The position numbers were made by a program, and so were the translations under genes. A model generated the notes under the pieces. It was given only the letters and a program-made list of their open reading frames with translations, had not been told where the DNA came from and ran no database searches. DNA of 64,000 bases from Actinocatenispora thailandica. Its GTDB lineage: Bacteria > Actinomycetota > Actinomycetes > Mycobacteriales > Micromonosporaceae. Shown here in pieces: positions 1 through 7,817 of the stretch. Numbering within the stretch: position 1 is the stretch's first letter; every line of letters begins with the position of its first letter. The stretch spans positions 558,001-622,000 of the forward strand of contig NZ_AP023355.1 of assembly GCF_016865425.1 (NCBI RefSeq), in the 5' to 3' direction.

Positions 1-2
1 CG

Positions 3-80
3 GCGGCCCGCACCGCGCTGGACCGGCTCGCCGCCGAACTGTCGGTGCGGGACGCGGCACCCACCGGCGGTGCCCAGTGA
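3..80 (+). CDS. C-terminal end of an upstream gene (partial)
   Basis: An open frame enters from the left edge and stops at TGA 78-80, giving the last 25 residues (AARTALDRLAAELSVRDAAP then TGGAQ). It is rich in Ala, Leu and Arg and looks helical. Nothing in this tail identifies a family. It lies on the same strand as the MoxR/DUF58 cluster and may be the first gene of that operon; in related actinomycetes that place is often taken by DUF4350- or DUF4129-type membrane proteins, but this is only context. Confidence 0.5.
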   Translation, partial: AARTALDRLAAELSVRDAAPTGGAQ

Positions 81-111
81 GCGAGCCTGGGCGAGCGACT
101 CGGGCCCGCTC

Positions 112-217
112 CGTTGGTGTTCCGACGGAGGAGGAACGCCCATGAGTGAGCGTGCGCGAGCGAGTCGTGGGTGCCGTGCGTCGTGTCTCGTTGGTGTTCC
201 GACGGAGGAGGAACGCC
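112..217 (+). repeat. Duplicated ribosome-binding region with 26-codon upstream frame
   Basis: A 29-base block containing GGAGGAGGAA occurs twice, at 112-140 and 189-217, with a 77-base period; the sequence between is only loosely similar. Each copy is followed by ATGAG. The first ATG (142) opens a 26-codon frame that ends with TGA 220-222, overlapping the ATG (219) of the next gene. This looks like a duplicated translation-initiation region that may have created an upstream open frame coupled to the real gene. Confidence 0.7.
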
Positions 218-218
218 A

Positions 219-818
219 ATGAGCTTCTCGTACGGGCAGATGATGGCGCCGGGCAAGCGCGACCCGATGCGCAAGCCGTACCAGCCGTTGCGGATCACGC
301 CCGGCTGGGTGATCGGGATGGTGCTGGTCGCGCTGGCCGGCGGCGACGTGCTGTGGCGGATGCTGCAGGTGGTCCAGGTTCGCCTGCCGTACGGGATGAC
401 CGATGCGCTGATCCTCGCCGTGGCGTTCGGCTACCGGGTCGCGGTGGCGGTGCACGGCCCGCCGGAGCCGTTCCCGGCGGCCGGGGCGGCGCCGACCACC
501 GAGCTGTCCGACCGGCCGTTCGCCGCGGTGCGCCGCTGGGAGGACCGGCTCGCCTGGACCCACGGCGACCCGGTCAGCTTCGATCGTACGGTGCGCGAGC
601 GGCTCGCCGCGCTGGTCGACGAGCGGCTCCGGATCGACCACGGTACCGACCTGTCCGGCGCCGGCCCGGGCGGTACGACCCGGGTCCGCGCGCTGCTTGG
701 TGATCCACTGTGGACACTGCTGACCGAGCCGACCGAGCAGGCGCCGAGCCGGGCGCAGCTGACCGAATCGGTACGAACGATGGAGCGACTGTTCGCCCAG
801 GACGGAGGCAACCGGTGA
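219..818 (+). CDS. Membrane protein of unknown function, MoxR operon
   Basis: I do not recognise this 199-residue protein. A polar N-terminus (about 1-25) is followed by two hydrophobic segments (about 27-48 and 58-78), then a charged cytoplasmic-looking part of about 110 residues with a conserved-looking WEDRLAW stretch. The ATG at 219 is chosen because GGAGGAGGAA lies just upstream and because it follows the duplicated initiation region. Its stop (816-818) overlaps the GTG of the MoxR gene, so the two are translationally coupled. In similar clusters such a protein is thought to be a membrane partner of the MoxR ATPase; that role is inferred from position only. Confidence 0.75.
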   Translation: MSFSYGQMMAPGKRDPMRKPYQPLRITPGWVIGMVLVALAGGDVLWRMLQVVQVRLPYGMTDALILAVAFGYRVAVAVHGPPEPFPAAGAAPTTELSDRPFAAVRRWEDRLAWTHGDPVSFDRTVRERLAALVDERLRIDHGTDLSGAGPGGTTRVRALLGDPLWTLLTEPTEQAPSRAQLTESVRTMERLFAQDGGNR

Positions 819-1933
819 GCGGACCGGTCAACACCCAACCCGAGGCCGAGCCGGCGCCGCTGCCGGTCGCCGAGGCCGGCGCGCTGGCCCGGCAGGTGCT
901 CGACGCGGTCGGTACGGTCGTGGTCGGCAAGGCGGAACCGCTGGCGCTGGTACTGGCCGGCATCCTGGCCGGCGGCCACGTGCTGCTGGAGGACTTCCCG
1001 GGGCTGGGCAAGACGCTCGCGGCCCGGTCGTTCGGCCAGGCGCTCGGGTTGTCGTTCCGCCGACTGCAGTTCACCCCCGACCTGCTGCCGGCCGACGTCA
1101 CCGGCTCCTTCCTGTACGACCAGTCGACCGGCGACTTCGAGTTCCGGCCCGGCCCGATCTTCACCAACCTGCTGCTCGCCGACGAGATCAACCGGACGCC
1201 GCCGAAGACGCAGGCGGCGCTGCTGGAGGCCATGCAGGAGAAGCAGGTCAGCGTCGAGGGCACCACCTACCCGCTGCACCCGCCGTTCCACGTGCTCGCG
1301 ACGGCGAACCCGATCGAGTACGAGGGCACGTACCCGCTGCCGGAGGCCCAGCTGGACCGGTTCCTGCTGCGGGTCTCGTTCGGCTATCCCAGCGCCGACG
1401 ACGAGTGGGGCGTGCTGCGCAACCGGATGTCGCGCCGCCGGGAGGAGACCGAACTGGCGCCGGTGGTGGACGCGCGGACGCTGCGGGCTCTCCAGGCCAC
1501 CGTGGAGACGATCGCGGTGGAGGACTCGATCGGCCGCTACATCGTCGATCTGGTCACCGCGACCCGGTCGCATCCGCAGGTGATGGTCGGTGCCTCGCCG
1601 CGTGGTTCGCTCGCGCTGCTGCTGTGCGCGCGGGCCCGGGCGCTGCTCGCCGACCGGTCCTACGTGATTCCGGAGGACGTGAAGGCGTTCGCGGTGCCCG
1701 CGCTGGCGCACCGGGTCTCGCTCAAGCCGGAGGTCTGGTTGCGCCGGGTCGAACCGTCGCACGTGGTGGCCGAGGTGGTCGCGGCGACCGCGGCGCCGGC
1801 CAGCGGCGCCCGGCCCAGCTACGACACGTCCACTGTGGACGACGCGGCGGCGCGACCGCCGGAGCCGGCCGGTTCCACCGCCGGCCCCGACCCGGTCTAC
1901 CGCTACACCGAGCCGCCGAGGGGGCAGCGCTGA
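815..1933 (+). CDS. MoxR-family AAA+ ATPase
   Basis: The 372-residue product is an AAA+ ATPase of the MoxR family, chaperone-like ATPases usually encoded beside DUF58/von Willebrand A proteins. Visible are the Walker A region around residues 60-67 (EDFPGLGKT), the Walker B ADEIN at 122-126 followed by the MoxR signature RTPPKTQAALLEAMQE, and a sensor region LATANPIEYEGTYPLPEAQ. The GTG start at 815 overlaps the previous stop and has GGAGG at 803-807. The C-terminal about 50 residues are Ala/Pro-rich and probably disordered. The next gene starts at or just after the stop, so this is the core of an operon. The substrate is unknown. Confidence 0.93.
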   Translation: MSGPVNTQPEAEPAPLPVAEAGALARQVLDAVGTVVVGKAEPLALVLAGILAGGHVLLEDFPGLGKTLAARSFGQALGLSFRRLQFTPDLLPADVTGSFLYDQSTGDFEFRPGPIFTNLLLADEINRTPPKTQAALLEAMQEKQVSVEGTTYPLHPPFHVLATANPIEYEGTYPLPEAQLDRFLLRVSFGYPSADDEWGVLRNRMSRRREETELAPVVDARTLRALQATVETIAVEDSIGRYIVDLVTATRSHPQVMVGASPRGSLALLLCARARALLADRSYVIPEDVKAFAVPALAHRVSLKPEVWLRRVEPSHVVAEVVAATAAPASGARPSYDTSTVDDAAARPPEPAGSTAGPDPVYRYTEPPRGQR

Positions 1934-1950
1934 GCGAGGTCGGCCTCTGG

Positions 1951-3324
1951 GTGCGCACCCAGGACAATCCGCAGCCGCCGCAGCCGGGCGAGCAGCCGGT
2001 GCTGCGCGGCCCCAGCGAGGACTCGGCGGTGTACGACTGGGTGCCGACCCGCGCGCTGCGCCGCGCGGTGGGCATGGCGCTGGTGCTGCTGATCGTCGGC
2101 GTCACCGTCGGCCGCCTCGATCTGGTGGTGCTCGCCCTGCCGTTCGTGCTCGGCGCCGGCTGGGGGCTGGCTCACCGGCCGCACCGGGTACCGGCCGCGG
2201 AGCTGACGGTGGACACCACGATCAGCGCCGAGGGCGGCACGGTGCTCGGCCGGGTGTCGATCGACAACCCGGATCCGGCGCCGTTGAGCGGCGTCGCGGT
2301 GCGGACCCCGGCGAGCCGCTGGCTGCGGATGCGCACCGGCGCCGGCGAGTACATGGCCGCGGTGCCCGGCCGGTCCGGTACCGACGTGCTGATCGAGGGG
2401 CGCGCGATGCGCTGGGGCCGGCACCGGATCGGCCCGGTCGAGGTGCGCGGGTACGCGGCGGACGGGTTGCTGCGCAGCCGCCCGGTGCGGCTGCCGGCGG
2501 TGACGGTGAAGGTGCATCCGGTGGCGCAGCCGTTCGAGGCGGCCGACGCGATGCCGAAGGCGGCCGGGATCGCCGGCACGCACCGGTCCCGCCGCCCCGG
2601 CGAGAGCGGCGAGCTCGCCGGCGTCCGCCCGTACCAGCCGGGGGACCGGCTGCGCCGGGTGGACTGGCGGGTGTCGCTGCGCAACCGCGAGCTGTACGTG
2701 AACGCGACGCTGTCCGAGCGGGACGCCGAGGTGGTGCTGGTCCTGGACGTGTTGCACGAGGCGGGCCGCTCGGCCGGCCCCGCCGCCGCGTCGGTACTGG
2801 ACACCGCGGTGCGCGCCGCCGCCGGCATCGGCGAGCACTACCTGCACCGCGGTGACCGGGTCTCGGTGCTGGAGTTCGGCCCGTCCGCCCGGTACCTGCG
2901 GGCGAGTTCCGGCCACCGGCAGTTCCTGACCCTGCTGGAGTGGCTGCTGGACGTCCGGGTCTGGCCGTCCGGCGCGGCGCCCACCTCCCGGCTGCTGTCG
3001 CCGCGCCTGCTGCCGCCGAACGCGCTGATCCTGTTCCTCACCCCGCTGCTGGACGAGCGCAGCTCCACGATGCTCGCTCAGCTGGCCCGCACCGGCCGGT
3101 TCGTGCTGGCGGTGGACACCCTTCCGGAGGGTGCCCGGCCGGCGCAGACCAGCGAGTGGACCGAGCTGGCGTACCGGTTGTGGCGGTTGGACCGGGCGAA
3201 CCTGATCGGCCGGCTGCGCGAGGCGGGGGTACCGGTGGTGGCGTGGGCCGGCGCCGGCAGCCTGGACGAGGTGCTGCGCGACGTGACCAGGATGGCCGCC
3301 GCTCCCCGGGCGGTGCTGCGATGA
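1951..3324 (+). CDS. DUF58 domain protein (MoxR partner)
   Basis: A protein of about 457 residues with two adjacent hydrophobic segments near the N-terminus (VGMALVLLIVGV and VVLALPFVLGAGW), a beta-rich middle part and a DUF58 domain marked by GVRPYQPGDRLRRVDW followed by a vWA-like strand (VVLVLDV). DUF58 proteins are the usual partners of MoxR ATPases. The start is uncertain. GTG 1951 is the first standard start codon, but a CTG at 1930 overlaps the MoxR stop (CTGA) and has GAGGGGG five bases upstream, so coupling from CTG is possible and would add seven residues. The stop overlaps the ATG of the next gene. Confidence 0.88.
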   Translation: MRTQDNPQPPQPGEQPVLRGPSEDSAVYDWVPTRALRRAVGMALVLLIVGVTVGRLDLVVLALPFVLGAGWGLAHRPHRVPAAELTVDTTISAEGGTVLGRVSIDNPDPAPLSGVAVRTPASRWLRMRTGAGEYMAAVPGRSGTDVLIEGRAMRWGRHRIGPVEVRGYAADGLLRSRPVRLPAVTVKVHPVAQPFEAADAMPKAAGIAGTHRSRRPGESGELAGVRPYQPGDRLRRVDWRVSLRNRELYVNATLSERDAEVVLVLDVLHEAGRSAGPAAASVLDTAVRAAAGIGEHYLHRGDRVSVLEFGPSARYLRASSGHRQFLTLLEWLLDVRVWPSGAAPTSRLLSPRLLPPNALILFLTPLLDERSSTMLAQLARTGRFVLAVDTLPEGARPAQTSEWTELAYRLWRLDRANLIGRLREAGVPVVAWAGAGSLDEVLRDVTRMAAAPRAVLR

Positions 3325-3968
3325 CGGCCGACGACACCCGGCCCGCGGCGTCCGGCGGGCGCCGCCGGCTCGCCGCGCTGCGGCTGTCCCCGACGGTGAC
3401 CCGGGCCGAGCAGGCGGTGCAGCGGGGCGCCGACCGGGTGCGCGCGATCGCTCCCGGACCCGCGCTGGTGCGGGGGTCGGTGCTGGTGTTCGGGGTGCTC
3501 GCGTTGATCGTTGCGATGACCGGGCCGATGCGCGGCAACGGCTGGTCCTACCTGGTCGCGGTGGCGCTCGGGCTGGTCGCCGCGGTCCGGGCGGACGGTC
3601 CGTGGGTGACCGCCACCGAGCTGATCGTCGTCGGGGTGTGGGTGCTCGGCGGGCTGGTCTACCACGAGCAGCGTGGCCTGCTCGGTACGTTGCTGCTCGC
3701 CGCGCTGCTCTACCTGCATCACGGGACCGCGGCGCTGGCGGCGACGCTGCCGATCCGCGGTCAGCTCGCCCCGTCCGTACTGCTCGGTTGGCTGGCCCGG
3801 ACCGGCGGCGTGCTGCTGGTGACGGTGGCGTTCGCGCTGGCCGCCTCGGTGCTGTTGCCGCCGTCCGGTACCGGCCACAACTCGATCCTGCTCCCGGTGA
3901 TCGGCCTGCTCGCCGCGCTCGGCGCCGCGGTCGGCGTCGCGTACCTGCTGCACCGCCGGCACCGCTGA
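3321..3968 (+). CDS. Multi-pass membrane protein, end of MoxR/DUF58 operon
   Basis: A 215-residue protein of no family I can name. After about 50 polar, basic residues it has five or six hydrophobic segments (for example VLVFGVLALIVAM, YLVAVALGLVAAV, LIVVGVWVLGGLV, LLLAALLYL, LLVTVAFALAASVLL, LLAALGAAVGVAYLL) and ends in LLHRRHR. ATG 3321 overlaps the DUF58 stop (ATGA), so translation is coupled. It completes the cluster of two-helix membrane protein, MoxR, DUF58 and multi-pass membrane protein, which argues for a membrane-associated assembly or maturation complex. Confidence 0.8.
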   Translation: MTADDTRPAASGGRRRLAALRLSPTVTRAEQAVQRGADRVRAIAPGPALVRGSVLVFGVLALIVAMTGPMRGNGWSYLVAVALGLVAAVRADGPWVTATELIVVGVWVLGGLVYHEQRGLLGTLLLAALLYLHHGTAALAATLPIRGQLAPSVLLGWLARTGGVLLVTVAFALAASVLLPPSGTGHNSILLPVIGLLAALGAAVGVAYLLHRRHR

Positions 3969-3983
3969 TCCTCGCCGCGGCGC

Positions 3984-4046
3984 GGTCGATCGTGGCGTCG
4001 TCCGCTCGGGCAAGCGCTTGCTGGCCAGCCGACACCATGATCGACC
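3984..4046 (+). terminator. Long compound hairpin after the MoxR operon
   Basis: Arms at 3984-4000 and 4030-4046 pair over 17 positions, with the two non-Watson-Crick positions able to form G-U pairs in RNA. Inside lie two smaller perfect palindromes, CAAGCGCTTG (4011-4020) and GCTGGCCAGC (4020-4029). It begins 16 bases after the last operon stop and is best read as a strong terminator, although there is no U-run. Confidence 0.55.
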
Positions 4047-4210
4047 GTCCCGGCGTGGGGGACGTGACACCGGCATTGCCGCGCGCGGTGATCTCGGCGG
4101 GCATACCCTGGGTGGGGCTCGCCGCCAGCCGCGCTCGGTGACGGGCCTGGACCGGCGCGCGGCCCGGGGCGGTCGTGGCGCGCAGCGGTACGACGCTCGG
4201 AGGTCGCGGC

Positions 4211-5548
4211 GTGGCGCAACGCATCGTGGTGGTCGGCGGTGGGCAGCTCGGTCTGGAGTTCGCGCACCGGATATCGAAGAAGCTGCATCCGGGGGAGGCG
4301 CAGGTCACCGTCGTCGACCCGCGCTCCAACATGACCTACCAGTCGTTCCTGCCGGAGGCGGCGGCGGGCAGCATCGAGCCACGGCATGCGGTGATTCCGC
4401 TGCGCCGGGTGCTGCGTCGCTGTCGCGTCGTCGGCGGTACGGTCACCCGGATCAGCCACGCGGACCGGATGGTCAGCGTGCAGCCGCTGATCGGCCCGCC
4501 GCGCGAGCTGCCGTACGACCAGCTCGTGGTGTGTCCGGGCGGCATCACCCGCACCGCGCCGGTGCCGGGGCTGGCCGAGGAGGCGGTCGGGTTCCAGAGC
4601 ATCGGTGAGGCGATCTGGCTGCGCAACCGGGTGCTGGAGCGGCTCGACGTGGCCGCCGCGACGACCGACCACGCGGTCCGGGACCGGGCGCTGACGTTCG
4701 TGTTCGTCGGCGGCGGGTACGCCGGTGTCGAGGCGGTCGCCGAGCTGGAGGACATGGCCCGGGACGCGATCCGCTACTACCCGGAACTCACCCTGGCCCA
4801 GATGCGCTGGGTGCTGGTCGAGATGGCCGACCGGATCATGCCCGAGGTCGACCTGGATCTCGCCCAGTACACCGCGCGCGAGCTCGGCATGCGCGGTCTC
4901 GACGTCCGGCTGTCCTGCCAGCTTGAGTCCTGTGTGGACGGACACGTGGTGCTGTCCGACGGTACCGAGTTCGACTGCGACACGATCGTCTGGACCGCCG
5001 GGTTGAAGCCGAGTCCGATGCTGCGCGACACCGACCTTCCGCTGGACCGGCGGGGCCGGGTGGTGTGCAACGCGCGGCTGCAGGTGGTCGCGGACGGCAT
5101 GCCGCTGCCGGGGGTGTGGAGCGCCGGGGACAGCGCCGCGGTGCCCGACCTGACCAGCCCGGACCCGACCGCGCTGTGCGGCCCGACCGCGCAGCACGCG
5201 GTCCGCCAGGCCCGCACGCTGGCCCACAACGTGCTCGCCACGCTGCGCGGTGGTGCGCCCGTCGAGTACCGGCACGCCTACGTCGGCAGCGTCGCCAGTC
5301 TCGGCCTGCACAAGGGCGTGGCGCAGGTGTACGGCGTGAAGGTGCGCGGCTGGCCGGCCTGGTTCATGCATCGCAGCTACCACATGACCCGGATCCCGAC
5401 CCTGAACCGCAAGGTACGGGTGATCGCCGACTGGACGCTCGCCCTGGTGCTGAGCCGGGAGACCGTCGCGCTCGGCGAGTTGCACGAGCCGCGGCAGCGG
5501 TTCGAGCGCGCCGCGTCCGGTGGATCCACCGGCGCCGCCGGCTCCTGA
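4211..5548 (+). CDS. NAD(P)/FAD-dependent oxidoreductase, type II NADH dehydrogenase-like
   Basis: The 445-residue protein has two Rossmann dinucleotide motifs, VVGGGQLGLEFA near the N-terminus (FAD) and VFVGGGYAGVEAVAEL near the middle (NADH), plus VWTAGLKPSPM and the flavin-contact motif WSAGDSAAVPD. The order and the hydrophobic, basic C-terminal part (WPAWFMHRSYHM, LALVLSRETVAL) match non-proton-pumping NADH:quinone oxidoreductases (NDH-2), which pass electrons from NADH to menaquinone at the membrane face. The first motif has GGGQLG rather than the usual GGGFGG. GTG 4211 is chosen because GGAGG lies at 4199-4203. A ferredoxin reductase-like role cannot be excluded. Confidence 0.85.
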   Translation: MAQRIVVVGGGQLGLEFAHRISKKLHPGEAQVTVVDPRSNMTYQSFLPEAAAGSIEPRHAVIPLRRVLRRCRVVGGTVTRISHADRMVSVQPLIGPPRELPYDQLVVCPGGITRTAPVPGLAEEAVGFQSIGEAIWLRNRVLERLDVAAATTDHAVRDRALTFVFVGGGYAGVEAVAELEDMARDAIRYYPELTLAQMRWVLVEMADRIMPEVDLDLAQYTARELGMRGLDVRLSCQLESCVDGHVVLSDGTEFDCDTIVWTAGLKPSPMLRDTDLPLDRRGRVVCNARLQVVADGMPLPGVWSAGDSAAVPDLTSPDPTALCGPTAQHAVRQARTLAHNVLATLRGGAPVEYRHAYVGSVASLGLHKGVAQVYGVKVRGWPAWFMHRSYHMTRIPTLNRKVRVIADWTLALVLSRETVALGELHEPRQRFERAASGGSTGAAGS

Positions 5549-5595
5549 GCAGCGGCGGCGGCCCGGTCGCGGCGGCGGGCCGGGCCGCGGTCGCC

Positions 5596-7620
5596 TCAGC
5601 GGTGCGTGCCGGTGGCGATCGCGGACAGCTGCGGCAGCAGCCACGGCGCGACGATCTGCTGGTCGCCCTGCGGGGTCAGGTGCAGGCCGTCGCTGCGGAC
5701 CTGCACGCCGTGGATCGACCAGGTGAACTTCCCGGCCGGGCAGAGCACGTGGTTGAGGTCGAGCACGGTGGCGTGGTGCGCGGCGCCGACCCTGCGCAGC
5801 AGGGTGTTCCAGGCGTCCACCCGGGCCGGCTGGTCCTCGCCGTACAGGCTGCCGTCCGGCCGCTCGGCCCGGTGCGTGTACGGCGCGGTCAGCAGCACCA
5901 CCGCGGCGCCGCGCGCCGCGACGGTCCGCACCGCGGTGGTCAGCTGCTTCGTCAGGTACGCGTCGTACCCGGGCTGGCCGACGTGCTGGTAGCGGCCGTT
6001 CAGCCGGCGGTCCATCAGCTCCCAGCGGTCCAGCAGGATCACCGACACGTCCGGGTCGTCCGCGGTGACGCCGGACTTCCAGCGGCTCGGCCACCGGGTA
6101 CAGCCCGGATAGTTGGTGTGCGGGCCGCCCAGTTCGAGGATGTCGGGCAGGGTCGCGATGCCGCAGCCCTCCAACGCCCGGACGTGCACGTTCAGCCCGG
6201 GGTGCGGCGGCAGGTAGGTGCCGAGCGTCCAGGACACCGAGTCGCCGAAGAAGTCGATCCGCGGTTCGCGCCCCGGCGCCCGGCCGGGCCGCCGCACCGG
6301 CGCCACCGGGGCCGGTGACCGGCTGGGCACCACCACCGGTTTGCCGCCGCCACCGGCGGCACGCACCGGGCCGCCGCCGGGCAGGCCCGCGGTCGCGCCG
6401 AGCACGACGACCGCCACCAGCGCCATCCCGGTCAGCACCCCGGCCGGGGCCAGCCGGCTGCCCCGGGGTACCAGCCGGCCCCGCCGGATCGGCAGCTCGA
6501 CCAGGAAGTACGAGCCGATCGCGATGGCCAGCGTGATCCCGCAGCGGACCGCGAACAGCCCGATCCCGGCGAACCCGAGCCGGGCCGCGGAACAGAACAC
6601 GAACACCGGCCAGTGCCACAGGTACACGCCGTACGAGATGCGCCCCAGCGCGACCATCGGCCAGCGGGACAGCACCCACGCGGTCGGCGACCCCGGCGAC
6701 AGGACGGCGTGCGCGATCACCACGGCGACGGCGACGGCGATCGCCGCGAACCCGCCGCGGTACTGCCAGTCGGTCGCGCCGGTCGCGTGCGAGGCCGCCC
6801 AGCACAGGCCGAGCACCGCCAGTACGGTCGCGGCGCCGAGCAGCGGGTGTTCGACCCGGCGGCGGCCGGCGCGGCGGTGCCGGCCGGCGTTCGCCGCCGG
6901 CATCCGGTGCTGCAGCAGGACCGCCAGCGCGCAGCCGGTCAGCAGCGCCACCGCCCGGGTGTCGGTGCCGTAGTAGGCGCGGCTGGAGTCCGTCGGTGCG
7001 TACAGCAGCCAGCAGAGCACCGTGGACACCGCGCCGCCGGCCAGGCAGATCCCGAGCAGCACCCATCGCCGCGCCGCCGCCGGCGGCGGCGGCGCGCCCC
7101 GGCCGCGCCGGAAGCCGGCCACGCCGACGAGCACCGCAAGTACCACCAGCGGCCAGATCAGGTAGAACTGCTCCTCGATGCCGAGCGACCAGGTGTGCTG
7201 CAGCGGGGTCGGCGTCGCGGTCTGCGCGAAGTAGTCCGAGCCGCGGAAGATCATCCGCCAGTTGGCGACGTAGCACAGCGCGGCGAGCGCGTCGCCGCGC
7301 ACCGGCGGCAGGTCGCCGGACGCGAGCAGGAAGCGGGACGCCGGTACCACCACGGCGAGCATCAGCAGCAGCGCGGGCAGCAGCCGCCGGGCCCGCCGGC
7401 CCCAGAACGCCGCCAGCCGGATCCCGCCGGTACCGGCGATCTCGGCGAGCAGCAGCGACGTGATGAGGAAGCCGGACAGTACGAAGAACGCGTCGACGCC
7501 GATGAAGCCGCCGGGCACCGCTGCCACGCCACCGTGGTAGACGAGTACCGCGGCCACCGCGAACGCGCGGACGCCGTCCAGCGCCGGCCGGTGCGCGAAT
7601 CGTGTCGTGCCCTGCGCCAT
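5596..7620 (-). CDS. OafA/YrhL-type membrane acyltransferase with C-terminal SGNH domain
   Basis: A 674-residue protein. The N-terminal about 420 residues form an acyltransferase-3 domain with some ten membrane segments. It starts with HRPALDGVRAFAVAAVLVYHGG (family signature R/H near the first helix) and contains the family's GVYLWHWPVF motif. The C-terminal about 220 residues are an SGNH/GDSL hydrolase-like domain with DFFGDSVSW (block I Ser), a central DRWELMD and a catalytic D-x-x-H in DGLHLTP. Such two-domain proteins move acyl groups across the membrane onto cell-wall polymers, glycolipids or secreted metabolites. The ATG at 7620 has AGGAGC six bases upstream. It stands alone, so its acceptor is unknown. 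Confidence 0.9.
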   Translation of the reverse strand: MAQGTTRFAHRPALDGVRAFAVAAVLVYHGGVAAVPGGFIGVDAFFVLSGFLITSLLLAEIAGTGGIRLAAFWGRRARRLLPALLLMLAVVVPASRFLLASGDLPPVRGDALAALCYVANWRMIFRGSDYFAQTATPTPLQHTWSLGIEEQFYLIWPLVVLAVLVGVAGFRRGRGAPPPPAAARRWVLLGICLAGGAVSTVLCWLLYAPTDSSRAYYGTDTRAVALLTGCALAVLLQHRMPAANAGRHRRAGRRRVEHPLLGAATVLAVLGLCWAASHATGATDWQYRGGFAAIAVAVAVVIAHAVLSPGSPTAWVLSRWPMVALGRISYGVYLWHWPVFVFCSAARLGFAGIGLFAVRCGITLAIAIGSYFLVELPIRRGRLVPRGSRLAPAGVLTGMALVAVVVLGATAGLPGGGPVRAAGGGGKPVVVPSRSPAPVAPVRRPGRAPGREPRIDFFGDSVSWTLGTYLPPHPGLNVHVRALEGCGIATLPDILELGGPHTNYPGCTRWPSRWKSGVTADDPDVSVILLDRWELMDRRLNGRYQHVGQPGYDAYLTKQLTTAVRTVAARGAAVVLLTAPYTHRAERPDGSLYGEDQPARVDAWNTLLRRVGAAHHATVLDLNHVLCPAGKFTWSIHGVQVRSDGLHLTPQGDQQIVAPWLLPQLSAIATGTHR

Positions 7621-7817
7621 GACCTGCTCCTGTGGTGCCGGGGGTTCTCCCAGGTCCCCTGCCCCACCCTGCCCAACGGTCCGCCGGCGCGTGGCCGTTT
7701 GACCGAACTCGCCGACCCGGACGGTCGGTCGCTCCGGGGCGGTGACGTGACGAACACTGCGGTTCGGCGCGTCCCGAATGGGATGCACCGCGCCGCGGGA
7801 ACTGCCAGGCTTGGGGC

